Assembly (NCBI GenBank): GCA_049999725.1
Contig: JBNGIS010016942.1
Coordinates: 127,396-180,224 of the forward strand
Direction: 5' to 3'
Length of the DNA: 52,829 bases
Origin: Haplomitrium mnioides
Taxonomy: Eukaryota; Marchantiophyta; Haplomitriopsida; Calobryales
Shown in pieces: positions 7,742 through 19,318 of this stretch. Both the position numbers and the translations under genes were made by a program. Positions within the stretch are counted from its first letter, which is position 1; the number at the start of each line of letters is the position of its first letter. The notes beneath the pieces are model-generated. The model worked only from the letters and a program-made list of their open reading frames with translations. It was not told the DNA's origin and made no database searches.

Positions 7742-10700
7742 ATGGTTGTGGACCTCTCTTCATCCTCATCTCAAGGAGACCTTGATATTCATTATCATAG
7801 TGTGTTTGTTCAAAACACAAAACGCATACAATTTGTGGATGATCTCAATTTTGGAGATGAATTGATGTCTTCAATAACACCACTCAAACAACGAGTGATT
7901 TCAATTCAAGTTGGACCTCGCAATGAGATTGAAAATTTTGAAACAAACCGAATTCTTTTCGAGGAGTCTTAAGAGGACAGTTTGGGAAATGATTCTAGCA
8001 AAAAGTCTCAATCAATTAGTATTTCGTTGGAGTTATCACCAAGAGCACCGATTATGTTGCAAAAAACATTTCTTAATATTATAGATATACTTCAAGATTC
8101 TTTTTTGGAATGGTGTAGTTCTCCCAATCCTCAAGGAGTACTTCATCATTCGAAAACGTTTTTTGAAGAAACAAACAATGTCTACAATGATGATCAAGAT
8201 CTTCAAGACAATGAATAATCTTCAATTGTTGGATTTGTCTATGGACCGAATCGGATAGCACAACTTAAGAATTGTTTGTCTAGGCCAAAACCCAAACGGT
8301 TAAACACTTTACGAGAAAATTCTTTGTGGAAAGTCCATCATGACAAGAGCTTTGTGAAGAAAAAGCTTGATCCAATGTCAATTTCTAAATTGAAGAGAAT
8401 TTCATGTTGTCAAAATAGTTGCTTGTTGTTGTGCAAGACAGATTTCTTAAAAGCTATAAGAGAAATGTATTTTTTACAAAGCATGAAGAATCGAGATATC
8501 ACACTATAATGGTGAATACCAAGAAAAAACTCTTATGTTGACAATTGGTTTACTCTACTTGGCAGTACTAGTGTTTGAAGAAGAGCCTTCAAATTAATAT
8601 TATCAGTAAGGAATCATAAAATCCAAAAGATTCAAAATCTCAAAAACATAGATCCTAGAGGCATTTTTGAAAAAAGAAAGTTATGTGCTAAAGGAGTTTT
8701 TATACGTGAGTAGATAGACAGTTTTCTCAGGAACACTGCGAGAGAATGCTCACTCTTAAAGTTTATAACTTGCCCGATAATTTTTCAAAATTGTAAGTTT
8801 ATGACTACAACACAACTTATTTCAAAGAGAAAGATCCTCATTGTATTCTTAGTTTCTCTGGTTTTACAAAACATTGGAGAACTTATTTCCCAAATGTAAA
8901 AATTCCAAAATGCAATAGATTTGCTATTTGTGAAACATGCAAAAAGCTAAAATCATTGCAAGAAAAATCTATCTTGGAGTTCGACAAAGGCAACAATTTT
9001 TTTTCTCTTTTGAAACTTTTGGTTAATCCATGCTTTTTTTTTTCTAGATTTAAAGCTTAGTTCTATAGATGTTATGTTTTCTCAACTTTATGCTAAAAGA
9101 TATTTGTTTTGTTAAGTTGTTCAACAAACAAGATTTGAGTCAAATGATTCTAAGTAGCTTGAGTTGTGAAAAGAGAGTATATGCTTGCATTAGGTATGTT
9201 GTTTTTAGTTTGAATCCAAACCTTGTCTATAGTCAAATAAAGCAAAGAAATGAATCTAATTCTTGGTGGTGGTCTTAGCCTTGTAGTAAGTTTTGCTTTT
9301 GTTGCTTTAAATCAAGAGACTTTTGCAAGAAAAAATAGCAAAAACCATTTTTGTTAATTGCAAATCCTATGCGTGCATAAGATTTGTTCTTGTTTCTATT
9401 AAAACCAAATGCAACAACAGTCAAAGCAAGCCATAGTATTGGTATTGTTGCTTTGGTTCTATATGCGCATACGATCAGTTGTTGTCTCCACTCATCTTAT
9501 ACGCACCTAAGATGTGTTCTAGTTTTTTAATCTTTAACAAAAATTTTAAAAAAAAGGTCAAAGCTACTTTTGAAACTCTAGTTCCAGTTTGTGACCTTTT
9601 GTTAGCAAATCTTTCTTTTTCTTCTTTTAAAACTTTTGTTTACTTTAAGTCAAACAAATTTTCCTTTATTTAAATTACCTAAAGTTTATTTTTAATCTTT
9701 TGCAAAATTTTCATTTCTATCAATCCAAACATTTGTTTAAAATGATTTGAATATTCTTAGCACTTAAGGTTGTCTTTTGAAGTTCCAAACATCAACATAT
9801 GTTGTAATGAGCTATTTTTATGTTTTTTGTGCTTTGTGATGATGCAATCAAATATAAGTGCCAATTGGTTCTTCATCGTGACCAACAATTGAAAGGAAGA
9901 ACAAAACTTACAAATCGTTGAAGAAAATGTTATGTTGATGGTCAAAAGTACTTGAGAATTGTCATTTTTAGAATGAATAAGAAGAGAACTGCTATTCCAC
10001 ACTCACCTTTGCCACCAAAAAAAACATTTATAAAGATTGTTTGGTGGGTGTGCATGTTGTTGATACCTTAATATTCAATCATGCTCTTTCTTTGAGGGTC
10101 TTCTTAAGCTACGGAAACTTGAGAAGGGATTCTATTTTGATAGTTATTGTACTCAACAAAATATTATATTGCTTTGAAGGGTCATTGCCTCCAACTTTTT
10201 ATCTTCAATTGGACAACACGATACGAGAGAATAAGAATTCTATCTTATTTGGATATCTTAGTCTCCTTATTGCAAAAAATGTTTTTCGAAAAATCAAGGT
10301 GGGATTTCTCATGGTTGGCCATGCTCATGATCAAATTGATCAAATATTCATCCGATTCTCAAAATGTTTGAAACGTGTCAAAGCTTTCATGATTACAAGT
10401 CCCTCAACGAGGTGCCTTAATTATCTTATAATCCTTAACCTCAAGTAACATTTTTGTTAAAGACTTAGGATTTCAAAATTTTTCTACAACAAAGTTTCTC
10501 TCTCGTTCAAAGGATACATGATACTACCTTTAATCAACAATTCAAGTTCCAGTTGAATGATTCCAAGACAAAGATTGAGAGCAAACAGTTTTTAACAAAT
10601 GATGTTTGGTTACCTCCAAATGGTGTTTATCAGCTCAAGTGCTTACCTGAAGTGGATAGAGAAATTTTGATTTCAATATTGATTTCTCTCAAGGCATATG

Positions 10701-11480
10701 CTGAAATCAAAAGATCTAAAAAGGAAGAAAGAGAAATAGATGTCGAGAAAATGGTCTTTGCAATAAGAGACAACATAAGTGAAAACTATTACAAGTTATT
10801 TATAGATTCTGATATCCAATGGTGGAATGATTTTTTTTCTTGCCCAACAAGAGATTGATGCCTACATTCTTGAAAAAAAAAAGATGAGGACTCAAAGCAA
10901 AATTTACCTTTCCACCTTCACAAACATCAAACACTTGTAATGATTCTCAAAATGTTTGTGTAGGTTCTCAACTTGATGCTCTACACACAAAAGAAGATAC
11001 TCTTGTACAACAAATACTTTCTACACATCGAGAAATCTATGATGGAGCATGTATGTCACGAGAAGTGACTCTTTTGCACAACACTCGATACGGGCATAAA
11101 TTTTGCAATCGACATAAGATAAAAGCTAGAATATTTATTTGTGTTGTTGCATCTCTAGATCCATAGAGCAGATTGTTGTGGGTTGTCAAAGTTTTTTCAT
11201 TTGATAAGGAAGATCCCCCAAACTGGAATTGAGTACGTGTTCAATGGTTTGTTTGAAAGAATAAGCATGCATTTTCTAAACAATACTTCCCAGAAAAAAT
11301 AAAAGCAACAAAAGGGAAACATAAATTCAAGTTACATATTGATGTATTTTATATAACACAAATCACAGTTTTGTCTTTTGATTTTCTTCTTACACAAAAA
11401 AACCAACTGAAAAAAACCACTCTAGCTACCATTTACGCAAATCTATTTGAGTACGAAAGAAAAAAGACGCCTTAATTCTG
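7742..11480 (+). pseudogene. DUF7869-like (putative transposase-related) pseudogene
   Basis: Fragments in plus-strand frames follow the order I associate with large DUF7869-type proteins of plants, algae and oomycetes. An acidic N-terminal part (7742-8218) is followed by a basic segment with SCCQNSCLLLCK (about 8400). Next come FTKHWRTYFPNVKIP and CNRFAICETC (8911-8940), a zinc-binding-like cluster. The core has LPPTFYLQLDN, RENKN (10185-10236) and VGHAHDQID (10314-10340), and the C-terminal part continues to about 11475. The DN...ENKN...GHxHxxxD signature suggests a divergent DDE/RNase H-like nuclease fold, and the role in transposition is inference. Frameshifts and stops break it everywhere. 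An AT-rich gap (about 9010-9750) with palindromic units probably marks an intron. The copia insertion lies 340 bp downstream. Confidence 0.5.
9010..9750 (+). other. Probable intron of the DUF7869-like gene, with palindromic units
   Basis: Coding similarity stops near 9000 and resumes near 9780. The gap is T-rich and carries TATGCGTGCATAAG (about 9368) and TATATGCGCATACGAT (about 9460), the same palindrome family as in the methyltransferase gene introns. I could not fix exact splice sites. Confidence 0.35.
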
Positions 11481-11818
11481 AAATGTTTCAAAGAGATTCA
11501 ATCACTGTCACTAACACAAAGACATATCAAGTAAATCTTGATGAATCTTTTGAAGTTGAATCCAAAGAAATCGAAACGAAAGCCTAAAATGATTTTCAGA
11601 TTTTACTGTATATTGTAAATTATGTGAGAAATGGTGAAGCAATTTGTTTAACTTATCTCCCACATTTAACTTTTTACTACAAATCATTCCAAGTTGAATG
11701 TTATTCTCTACAAATTAAACTTGAATATTTAGCTAATATTTTCATTTTCTTTGTAAAATATTTCTTATCCAAAATGTAAGTATGTTGTTTCTAACTTTAG
11801 TGCTTACTAGAAGAGTTT
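11481..11818. other. AT-rich flank before the copia insertion
   Basis: I see no recognisable gene or repeat here. The last five bases (11814-11818, AGTTT) are the left target-site duplicate of the copia element. Confidence 0.6.
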
Positions 11819-12026
11819 TGTTGAATGTGGAGGATCATGCAACTAGTGGAAATGTGGAACAAACATGAAGGACATAGAACAACAAGTATATGATGGAACA
11901 TGAAATACTCTTCCTCTCCTTCTCTTCTCTCTCTTCATTATGTATGAATTATAATCCTATAGACTAATCATAGGTTAAGAACTATTCCTAGATTAGACTA
12001 ATTATCTGACTAGATGTAGTATAACA
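11819..12026 (-). mobile_element. Copia 3' LTR (208 bp)
   Basis: It begins TGTTGAATGTGG and ends TAGTATAACA. It matches the 24690 copy at both ends but lacks about 65 bp that the other copy has in the middle (around 24785-24885). Confidence 0.9.
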
Positions 12027-12041
12027 CTCTCTCTTGGTTAT
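12027..12041 (-). other. Copia polypurine tract
   Basis: Directly internal to the 3' LTR. The minus strand reads AACCAAGAGAGAG, a purine-rich run in the place where plus-strand DNA synthesis is primed. Confidence 0.6.
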
Positions 12042-12419
12042 AACATAGGGAATGTTGTAGCCACACGTAAGATAGATGTAAGACCTATGATAAAATATCA
12101 CCAACACTCCAAAATAAATCCATATTAAGTATAACGATGTTGCCTCATTAAAACCCTCTCATACTCCTACAAGGGAAAGAATACAACCATCATTTTTAAA
12201 TAGATATATAAAACATAGAGTGACCAAATAAAGAGAAGAAATAAGAGAAACTTGGCTATACGCCAAATAGATAATAAAAAATAGTAATCATATGATGCTT
12301 GGAAAAATGCCATGAGCATAGTAGAATATGAAGATATATTAGAAATAAAAAATAATGACATCAACCAGAGAATGAAATGACAGTCGATGAAGTTATAATA
12401 CTAATGTCGATAATCTCTA

Positions 12420-12604
12420 TCAACCAAGTAAATGACAAAAATGTTGGTGCAATGTCGGAGGCAAAGCCTTCGTAAATATATCGTCAATGATCTCTTTCCC
12501 AGAGATAACTTGCGCATAAATAGTGTCGTCATGCTACTGATGGGTAATGAAAAACTTTGGTGTTATGTGTTTTATGTGGTCTACTTTAATAAAACCTTGT
12601 GAGA
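12420..12604 (-). pseudogene. Copia RNase H, C-terminal end, cut off by the chromovirus
   Basis: The minus-strand translation gives FIKVDHIKHITPKFF, then IIDDIFTKALPP and a TGA at 12420-12422. This is the usual end of plant copia RNase H (the KHI..KFF and ADIFTKAL-type motifs). The upstream part, ending CVQQ, resumes at 17476 on the other side of the nested chromovirus. The join falls where copia proteins normally read straight through. Confidence 0.85.
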
Positions 12605-12609
12605 TTTGT

Positions 12610-13042
12610 TGTAAAAGAACTCAAGAACCAAATCCAAATGAGTAAGAACTCATGGTGAACTCTAATAGAGTTTTTCAACCAAAAGCATTTCAAGGTCCAA
12701 GCTAAGACCAAGAGTGCAAGCAAAAGCCAAGCAGCCAAAGAACCCAAGTGATTTGATAGGAACTCCATAATGAGATGTGGGGCTAAGAAGCCATTCTATT
12801 TATACCAGAGAAAAAAGTGGCATTCCTCTTTCTTCACTTACAAGCCATTTCTAATTTCAGCCTTAAAAATGACTCTCTACCAAAGGTGACTTTGAAGTCA
12901 AGTAGCCTCAAAGTGACTCTCAACCAAAAGTGACTTTGAAGGCAAGTAATCCAATCTCAACCCTAAAAGTGACTCACTACCACTTTCTTCACTCCTCTCT
13001 ATTTTCTTTTAAATAGCACAACCTTATGCTTGTAGTATTATG
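12610..13042 (-). mobile_element. Chromovirus copy 1, 3' LTR
   Basis: It starts TGTAAAAGAACTC and aligns along its full length with 17043-17475. Its last two bases are TG instead of CA, a point decay of the terminus. Short AAAGTGACT-type direct repeats (around 12880-12980) lie in the part that would be U3. Confidence 0.88.
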
Positions 13043-13058
13043 TAATCCACGTCTTCTA
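13043..13058 (-). other. Chromovirus copy 1 polypurine tract
   Basis: The minus strand reads TAGAAGACGTGGATTA, and the pol stop TAG is its first three bases. The plus-strand copy has TAGAAGGCGGGGATTA at the same place (42016-42031). The coding end thus overlaps the polypurine tract. Confidence 0.7.
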
Positions 13059-16000
13059 GTCAATGACGTTCTCGTCATTACGACAACTTTCAGAAATTTT
13101 AATAGCTTCTTGAGCATTTTCAAGATTTGAAGAAGGTTCTCAAGTAGTATCATGAAGTAGATAGCCTTTCCACAAAACCTTGTATTGAACTTGTGGATGC
13201 CGCCTTTGTTTGATAACTCTTTTCGCCAAAATGCGGTCTATTTCAAATTCTTCATGATCATAAAAAACAATGGATGGATGAAGAAGTTGAACACGATTTG
13301 GAAAAGAAGATGGAATAGGAACAAAAAGCTTAAGTTTAGAGACATGAAACATATGATGAATCTTCATATGGAGAGGAAGATCAAGTTTATACGCAACGAG
13401 AGAAACAACTTGAGAAACAGAGAAAGGAGCAATCGAGGCAGGAGACAACTTACAGACTTGAGAATTTAAAGACAATGGGAAATCGTGAGTGGAAAATATA
13501 ACTTGGTCACTAAAAACATAAGAACAATAACGATGATGTTTATTGGCATGTTGTTTTCCCCGATTTTAAGCAATAACAAGATGATTTCTAGCAACTTGCA
13601 AGAGGAAGATAAATGAGACAAAAAGGTAGAAAAACTAGGAACATAAGAAGAAAAATGAGAAAGCAAACCATCGAAAATAAGAGGATATGGACCAAAATTA
13701 AGAAAGAAATGAGAAAATCTAGTACTTGCTTGTTTGGAGTTATTGTATGCAAACTCCATAGCTGATAAAAAATTATCCCAATTCGTGTGATGAACATTGA
13801 TAAACGTTCGAAGCATATTCTCTACAGTGCAATTGGCAGGTTTGGTTTACCCATCTATTTGAGGATGATAAGCCATAGACATAGATAGTTTGGTACCCAA
13901 AAGTGTTACAATTCTCGCCAAAACTTCCCACTAAATCGTGGATCTCTATCAGATATAAGTACATTTGGCAATCCATGATATTCGAAGAGAGTATCAAAAT
14001 AAATCTTTGCCAATTGTGAAGCATCTACAGTATCCATTGTCGGTGCTAGATAAATTTGATTGCTTAGCTTATCTACAAACAACACAATGGCCGTAAACCC
14101 AGTAGGCATGGTTGGAAGCGAAGTGACAAGATCAAAACTTACATGTTCTCATCGAGTAGTAGAAATCGATAATGGTTGCAGAAAACGAGTTGATTTTTTA
14201 TTTGAAGTCTTCTTTTGTTGACAACTTACACAAGAACAAACAAAGCCACAAACATCTTGAGCTAGGTTTGGCCACCACCAAGTGCGTTGAAGCAACTCCA
14301 TAGTCTTGTCTACTCCAAGATGCTCAAAAATCAGAATGTCATGTGCTTCTTGTAAACGTGTCATTCGAAGCGCATCATCTTGTGGAACATATATTTGATG
14401 GCATTGAGAAAGAATCCCATTCTGAATGGAAAAGGTATGATACTCACTATGTTGGACCGCCAAACGTGCTCTAACAAGATTAAAGAAGGTGTCTTCCTAT
14501 AACTTTTTTCGAAAGCCATCATAGGTTGCTTCATCACGATGCAATAAACTAGCATTTGCTATCTCGAGTGTATTTATTCGATGATCCGGTCTTTGTTACA
14601 ACACGTCAAGAATCATGTGGAACCTTCTCGGATTGTGTTCCAACTTGATATCAAAGAGTTGTAGTTGATCTTCCCATCGATGATGACAACTTGTCATATT
14701 TTCCAAGTGGATCACTTGTAGCAATGGCTTGTGTTCTGTGCACATAAGTACAGGTTTGCCCAAAAGATAGTGTCTTCACACTTTGGTAGCATAAACCATT
14801 GCCAATTTCTCTCGATCTCTTACATAATAATTTCTCTTTGTGACATTCAATCGACGTAACATACAGGCAATTGGATGAAGTCCATCCTCAAACTCTTGCT
14901 GTAAAGTTGCTCCAATAGCAAAATTGCAAACATTAGAATCAACTATACAACACCTCTTTGGATCATATGGCTGTAGAATTAGACGAGATGTCACTGCATC
15001 CTTGAGTTGCTGAAATGCCACTTGCTCCTTGGTCGTTTATTGAAACTTTGCATCCTTCTCTAGTAAACTCGTAAGTGATGCAGCAATATAAGCATAGTAA
15101 TAAATGAATCTTCGATAAAAACTTGTTAATCCATTAAAAGCTCAAGTATACTTTGCATCATTCAGTATTGGCCACTCTGCAATAGCTTTAATTTTCTTTT
15201 CCTCCATCTTGATGCCATCCGCAAACACTTTATGCCCAAGGTAAGTCATCTCTTGCTTCCAAAACTCACATCTAGACTTCTTGCAAAAAAAACTTCCAAT
15301 TGTATAGTCTTTGTAGTACCTCATTCAGATGAGCATGATGCTCAACTTCACTTTTACTAAAGATAAGGATATCATCCAAAAATACCAAAATTGACTTATC
15401 CAATAACCCATCAAAAACTCAATGCATTTGATCCATGAATATTGTTGGAGCATTAGAAAAACCAAATGTAAGAACTTTCCACTCAAAATAACTATACCTT
15501 GTGCAAAAAGCTGTCATTGGTATATCACTTGGCCCGATTGGAATTTGCCAATAGCCACTTCGAGGATCCAACTTAGAAAAAAATCATGCACCACTCAATT
15601 GATCTATTAAATAATCAATACGAGGTAGAGGATAGGCATTCTTCACTATTTGATTGTTCAATCCTCAATAATCTGTACAAAGACAAAATCCACCATCTTT
15701 CTTTGGTACAAAGAATACCGAAGCTTCCTAAGTAGAAGTACTGTGCTAAATGAAATCCTTCTCGAGAAGATTTGTCAATGTCTTTCAAAGCTCCTCCAGT
15801 TCTTGTGGTGACAGCTGATATATAGGTCGATTATAAGAAGTGCTTCTCGTTATCAACTCAATCAGAAAAGACATTCCTTGGTTGTCTCGTAACCTCTTTG
15901 GCAAATCCTCTGAATATCCACAAACTCTTTCAAAATATCATCTATCACTAAAGTAAGCGCACTTTTGCTTTACTGAATTAACATGCTGAACGGATTTAGG

Positions 16001-17003
16001 CTTCTTCATCAATGGTGTCAAACACCCCAAAAGAAATTTCTTACCTTGTAAGGTAACTTGAATTTGTCATTTTTCTCAATCAAATTGAGCAGATCTATCT
16101 TCAAGCCAATGCAATCCTCAAATGATGTCATATTATACAATTGCAATAACAAATTGCATAAATTCTGTATACTCTTTTCCAATCCCCTTGATAGGCCTAT
16201 ATTTTGCTTTGATTATCTTAGCAAAACGTAGCAATATTAAATTTTCAAAACTTCCACTATCCACCAACATTCTACAAGAGTGATCCTTAATCATATCATC
16301 AAGATGGAACAAGGTACCTTGATTTCTTATCGGAATTTTAATTCTATTAAAGCTTGCAAAGTTTTGAAGATGTTGTTTGAATGGTTGAGGACGAGATCTA
16401 ACTATTGTAGTAGCAAGTAATGAGTCATGCCACTCCGCCATATGCATTGCTTTTTCTAGTTGAGTAGGCTCTCTCATGGTAACTTCTATTCTTGTGCGAG
16501 GCTTCAATCCCCGAACAAAGTGGTCTAGTGCTTTTTCTTCGCTTATATCACAAATTTCCATAATTGTATCTTGAAATATACTGCATAGCTTCTCACTGTA
16601 TCAAGTTTCTTCAATTCGACCAATCAATTTCATGCTACTTTTGAAGCAATTACAACCCTAAATCTTAAAATCACTACTTCTTTGAACTTACACTAAGAAA
16701 CAATAGGAGCAAGAAATCCACGTTGATATCTCCACCAAGTCTTTACAACTCCTTATAATTGGTTTGCCACAAATAGAATTCCTCGACTATCCTCTCTAAT
16801 CTTTATAACTTCAAAATATTGTTCACAATCAAAGATGAAGCACCACAGTTCACCTTTTCATCATATGCTTTTGGTATTGGAACTCGCATATAACTCTCTT
16901 CTTCTTGAAACATTGCTCTTTCTTTCATTCCCACTTCCAAAAGGCATGAAAGATGTTCAAGCCATTGTTCCATTTCTTGAACTACCGCTCCTTGACTCTC
17001 CAT
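13056..17003 (-). pseudogene. Chromovirus copy 1 gag-pol polyprotein
   Basis: The start ATG is at 17001-17003, 25 bp past the primer site (MESQGAVV). Gag runs to about 16400. Protease keeps LVDSGSFEN (about 16245). Reverse transcriptase (about 15100-15900) keeps FLDDILIFS near 15360. RNase H is at 14776-15021. The integrase zinc region has HLGVDKT and CSCVSC (14220-14390), followed by the catalytic core with ISDRDP (about 13960). A chromodomain (FEIDRILAKRV, then VQYKVLWKGY) ends it, with TAG at 13056-13058. A typical gag CCHC knuckle was not found. Internal stops include TAG (16693-16695), TGA (16624-16626) and TGA (15665-15667), all shared with the plus-strand copy. The 3' part is the better preserved. 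Confidence 0.88.
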
Positions 17004-17028
17004 GTAGCTCATCACAAAAAAGAACCTT

Positions 17029-17041
17029 GGCTCTAATACCA
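17029..17041 (-). other. Chromovirus copy 1 primer binding site
   Basis: The minus strand reads TGGTATTAGAGCC, one base away from the canonical initiator tRNA-Met site TGGTATCAGAGCC. It is one base from the LTR edge at 17043. Confidence 0.88.
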
Positions 17042-17042
17042 A

Positions 17043-17475
17043 TGTGAAAGAAGTCAAGAACCAAATCCAAATGAGTAAGAACTCATAATGAACTCTAATA
17101 GAGTTTTTCAACCCAAAGCAACTCAAGGTCCAAGCTAAGACCAAGAGTACAAGCAAAAGCCAAGCAACTAAAGAACCCAAGTGATTCGAGAGGAACTCTA
17201 GAATGAGGAGTGGGGCTAAGAAGCTCTTCTATTTATATAAGAGAAGAGGGTGTCATCTCTCTTTCTTAACTTACAAGTCACTTCTAAGTTCAGCTCTAAA
17301 TATGACTCTCCACCAAAAGTGACTTCGAAGTCAAGTAACATGAAAGTGACTCTCTACCAAAAGTGACTTTGAAAGCAAGTAATCCAATATCAACCCTAAA
17401 AAGTACTCACTACCACTTCCTTCCCTCCTCTCTATTTTCGTTTAAATAGCACAACTTTATGCTTGTACTATTATT
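17043..17475 (-). mobile_element. Chromovirus copy 1, 5' LTR
   Basis: 433 bp, starting TGTGAAAGAAGTC on the plus strand. A TATTTATATAAG box near 17230 fits a minus-strand core promoter. Its outer end reads ATTATT where the consensus expects ATTACA. Confidence 0.88.
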
Positions 17476-19110
17476 CTTGTTGTACACATGTCAAGTTATT
17501 TTCAAAAATAACAGTCGGGTCATATAAACAAGGTATACTACAATTTAAATAAACATGATCAAGCATACTTCGTAGGTATAAGTACTCTCTACTAGCTTCA
17601 TACAAAGCAATAGTCTCTACATGGTTTGAGGATGTACAAGTCAAATTTTTCTTTGTACTTTTCCATAATATAACTATAGAACCATATAAGAACACATAAC
17701 TGATTTGGGACTTAGCATCATCAAGATCTGAAAAGTATCCTGCATCCAGATAGCCGGTATGAATTTGATTAATATTATTTGAAAAAATAATGCTATGTCT
17801 ATTGTGCCTTATAAGTATCTAAAAATACACTTAATATCATTCCAATGTCTTTTAATAGGTTGTAAACTATGTCTTTCAAGCAAGTTCATGACAAAGGAAA
17901 CATCATGGTGTGTTTGATTAGCAAGATACAAAAGAGCTCCTATAGTAGAGAGATATGGTATCTCAGATCCAAAGATTGGTTCTATGTCTTTCCATTTTCA
18001 AAAAATATTTTTTCTCAATCTAGTGATCTTATCTCTATAGGTGATGTGACTGGATGAGATTTATTCATACTAAATTGTTTTCGGATTTTCTTAGTGTAAG
18101 TACTCTCATGAATTAATATGCCATCATCGAGACACTCAAATTATAGTCCTAAACAATACTTGGTTTTACTAATATCCTTCATATCAAAAATTTCTAAAGC
18201 ATAGAAATAGTTTGCTCAAGTAAAGATTGGTAACCAAAAAGGTTTATGTCATCAATATATCATGCAATAATTATAAATTCTTTTTCAACATTCTTGATGA
18301 ATGAACTTAGTGCAATATCATCAAAGTGAAAACCCATGGCCATCATCTCCTCATGAAATCTATGATACCATATTTGACCACTCTACCTAAGTCCATAAAT
18401 AGATCAACGGATCTGGACTACATATCCATCCTTGGTCAGAGGCATAGATTGATGCATAAGGGGGACAATAGGTCTTTTCTTCCTAGAGTGCATCTCAAAT
18501 ACTATTGGTTCTAACCTAGTACTACCACAACTGGGTGTAATGATGGTCGATGGTAAAGAGGTAGATGGGTTGCTAGATTGTTTACGTTGAATGACATTCT
18601 CCCTCTAAATATGATAGATATTCCTTGCAAGAAGCTCTGGAGGAGCTTTCATATAGATCAGGGTGTCTAATAGTCAATATAGGTATGCTATCACAACATC
18701 CATCTGATGTGTAATGAGCTCATATCCTAAGGAAAAGCCAACTAGGAACTAGTATGTGATAACATCAATAACTAGAGCGTATGTGAGAGCAAAGTCTCTC
18801 CAAGGTATTTTTGTATAGCTTTTGGCTACAAAGCGTGTCTTATATCTGACAATTTTGCCTTTTTCATTTCACTTCTTCATAAAGATCCACCAATATCCGA
18901 TTAAATTATCATCAGAGAGAACATGGACTAAAGCTCCAAATAACTTTTTCTATATCATGGAATCAAATTCTGAATCCATTGCCTTTTTCTACTTTATCCA
19001 ATCCGAGCTGTCAATAGCTTCTTTGACAAATCTGAGACCCGATGGTGTTTTGGATATAGTCTATAAAACTAGAAATGCAAAATGATCATTGACATCTACA
19101 CTCTCTCTTT
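17476..19110 (-). pseudogene. Copia reverse transcriptase and RNase H (5' part)
   Basis: Starting near 19100 the minus strand encodes a copia RT beginning around SGLRFVKEAI, then KTRFVAKSY and further RT blocks. The catalytic YIDD is at 18249-18260, within a stretch ending DDINLFGYQSLLEQ. RNase H follows, with ILWKSTKKNLTCTSSNHVE and REYLYLRSMLDHV (17480-17690). It stops at CVQQ, where the chromovirus inserted. Stops occur every 30-80 codons. The polymerase copies the element RNA into DNA and RNase H removes the RNA strand; both are inactive here. Confidence 0.85.
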
Positions 19111-19318
19111 GCCATAAAACCCTTGTATCCCTATAGTAGATCGAGATCTGTTGATTATCAAGGTACTCCAATAGGGAAATAGTCGACTGATTTAATAAAG
19201 GTGTAGATGATGTTGCTTTCATGACATGAGCTGAGAATGTAGTTCTCTTAGTTGAAACGTTTTGCCAAGGTTGAGAGTCTTTTGAGCCAAGAGAGCATAC
19301 TCTCTTTTGCCTTAGTAC

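Larger units (their letters stand above)
12610..17475 (-). mobile_element. Nested Ty3/gypsy chromovirus copy 1
   Basis: A complete element of 4866 bp with two 433-bp LTRs (12610-13042 and 17043-17475). The flanks are TTTGT (12605-12609) and CTTGT (17476-17480), a 5-bp target duplication with one change. The initiator-Met-type primer site lies at 17029-17041, the polypurine tract next to 13043. Order on the minus strand: gag, protease, reverse transcriptase, RNase H, integrase, chromodomain. Chromodomains in this family direct insertion to methylated-histone chromatin. Coding capacity is lost through stops and frameshifts. Confidence 0.93.
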
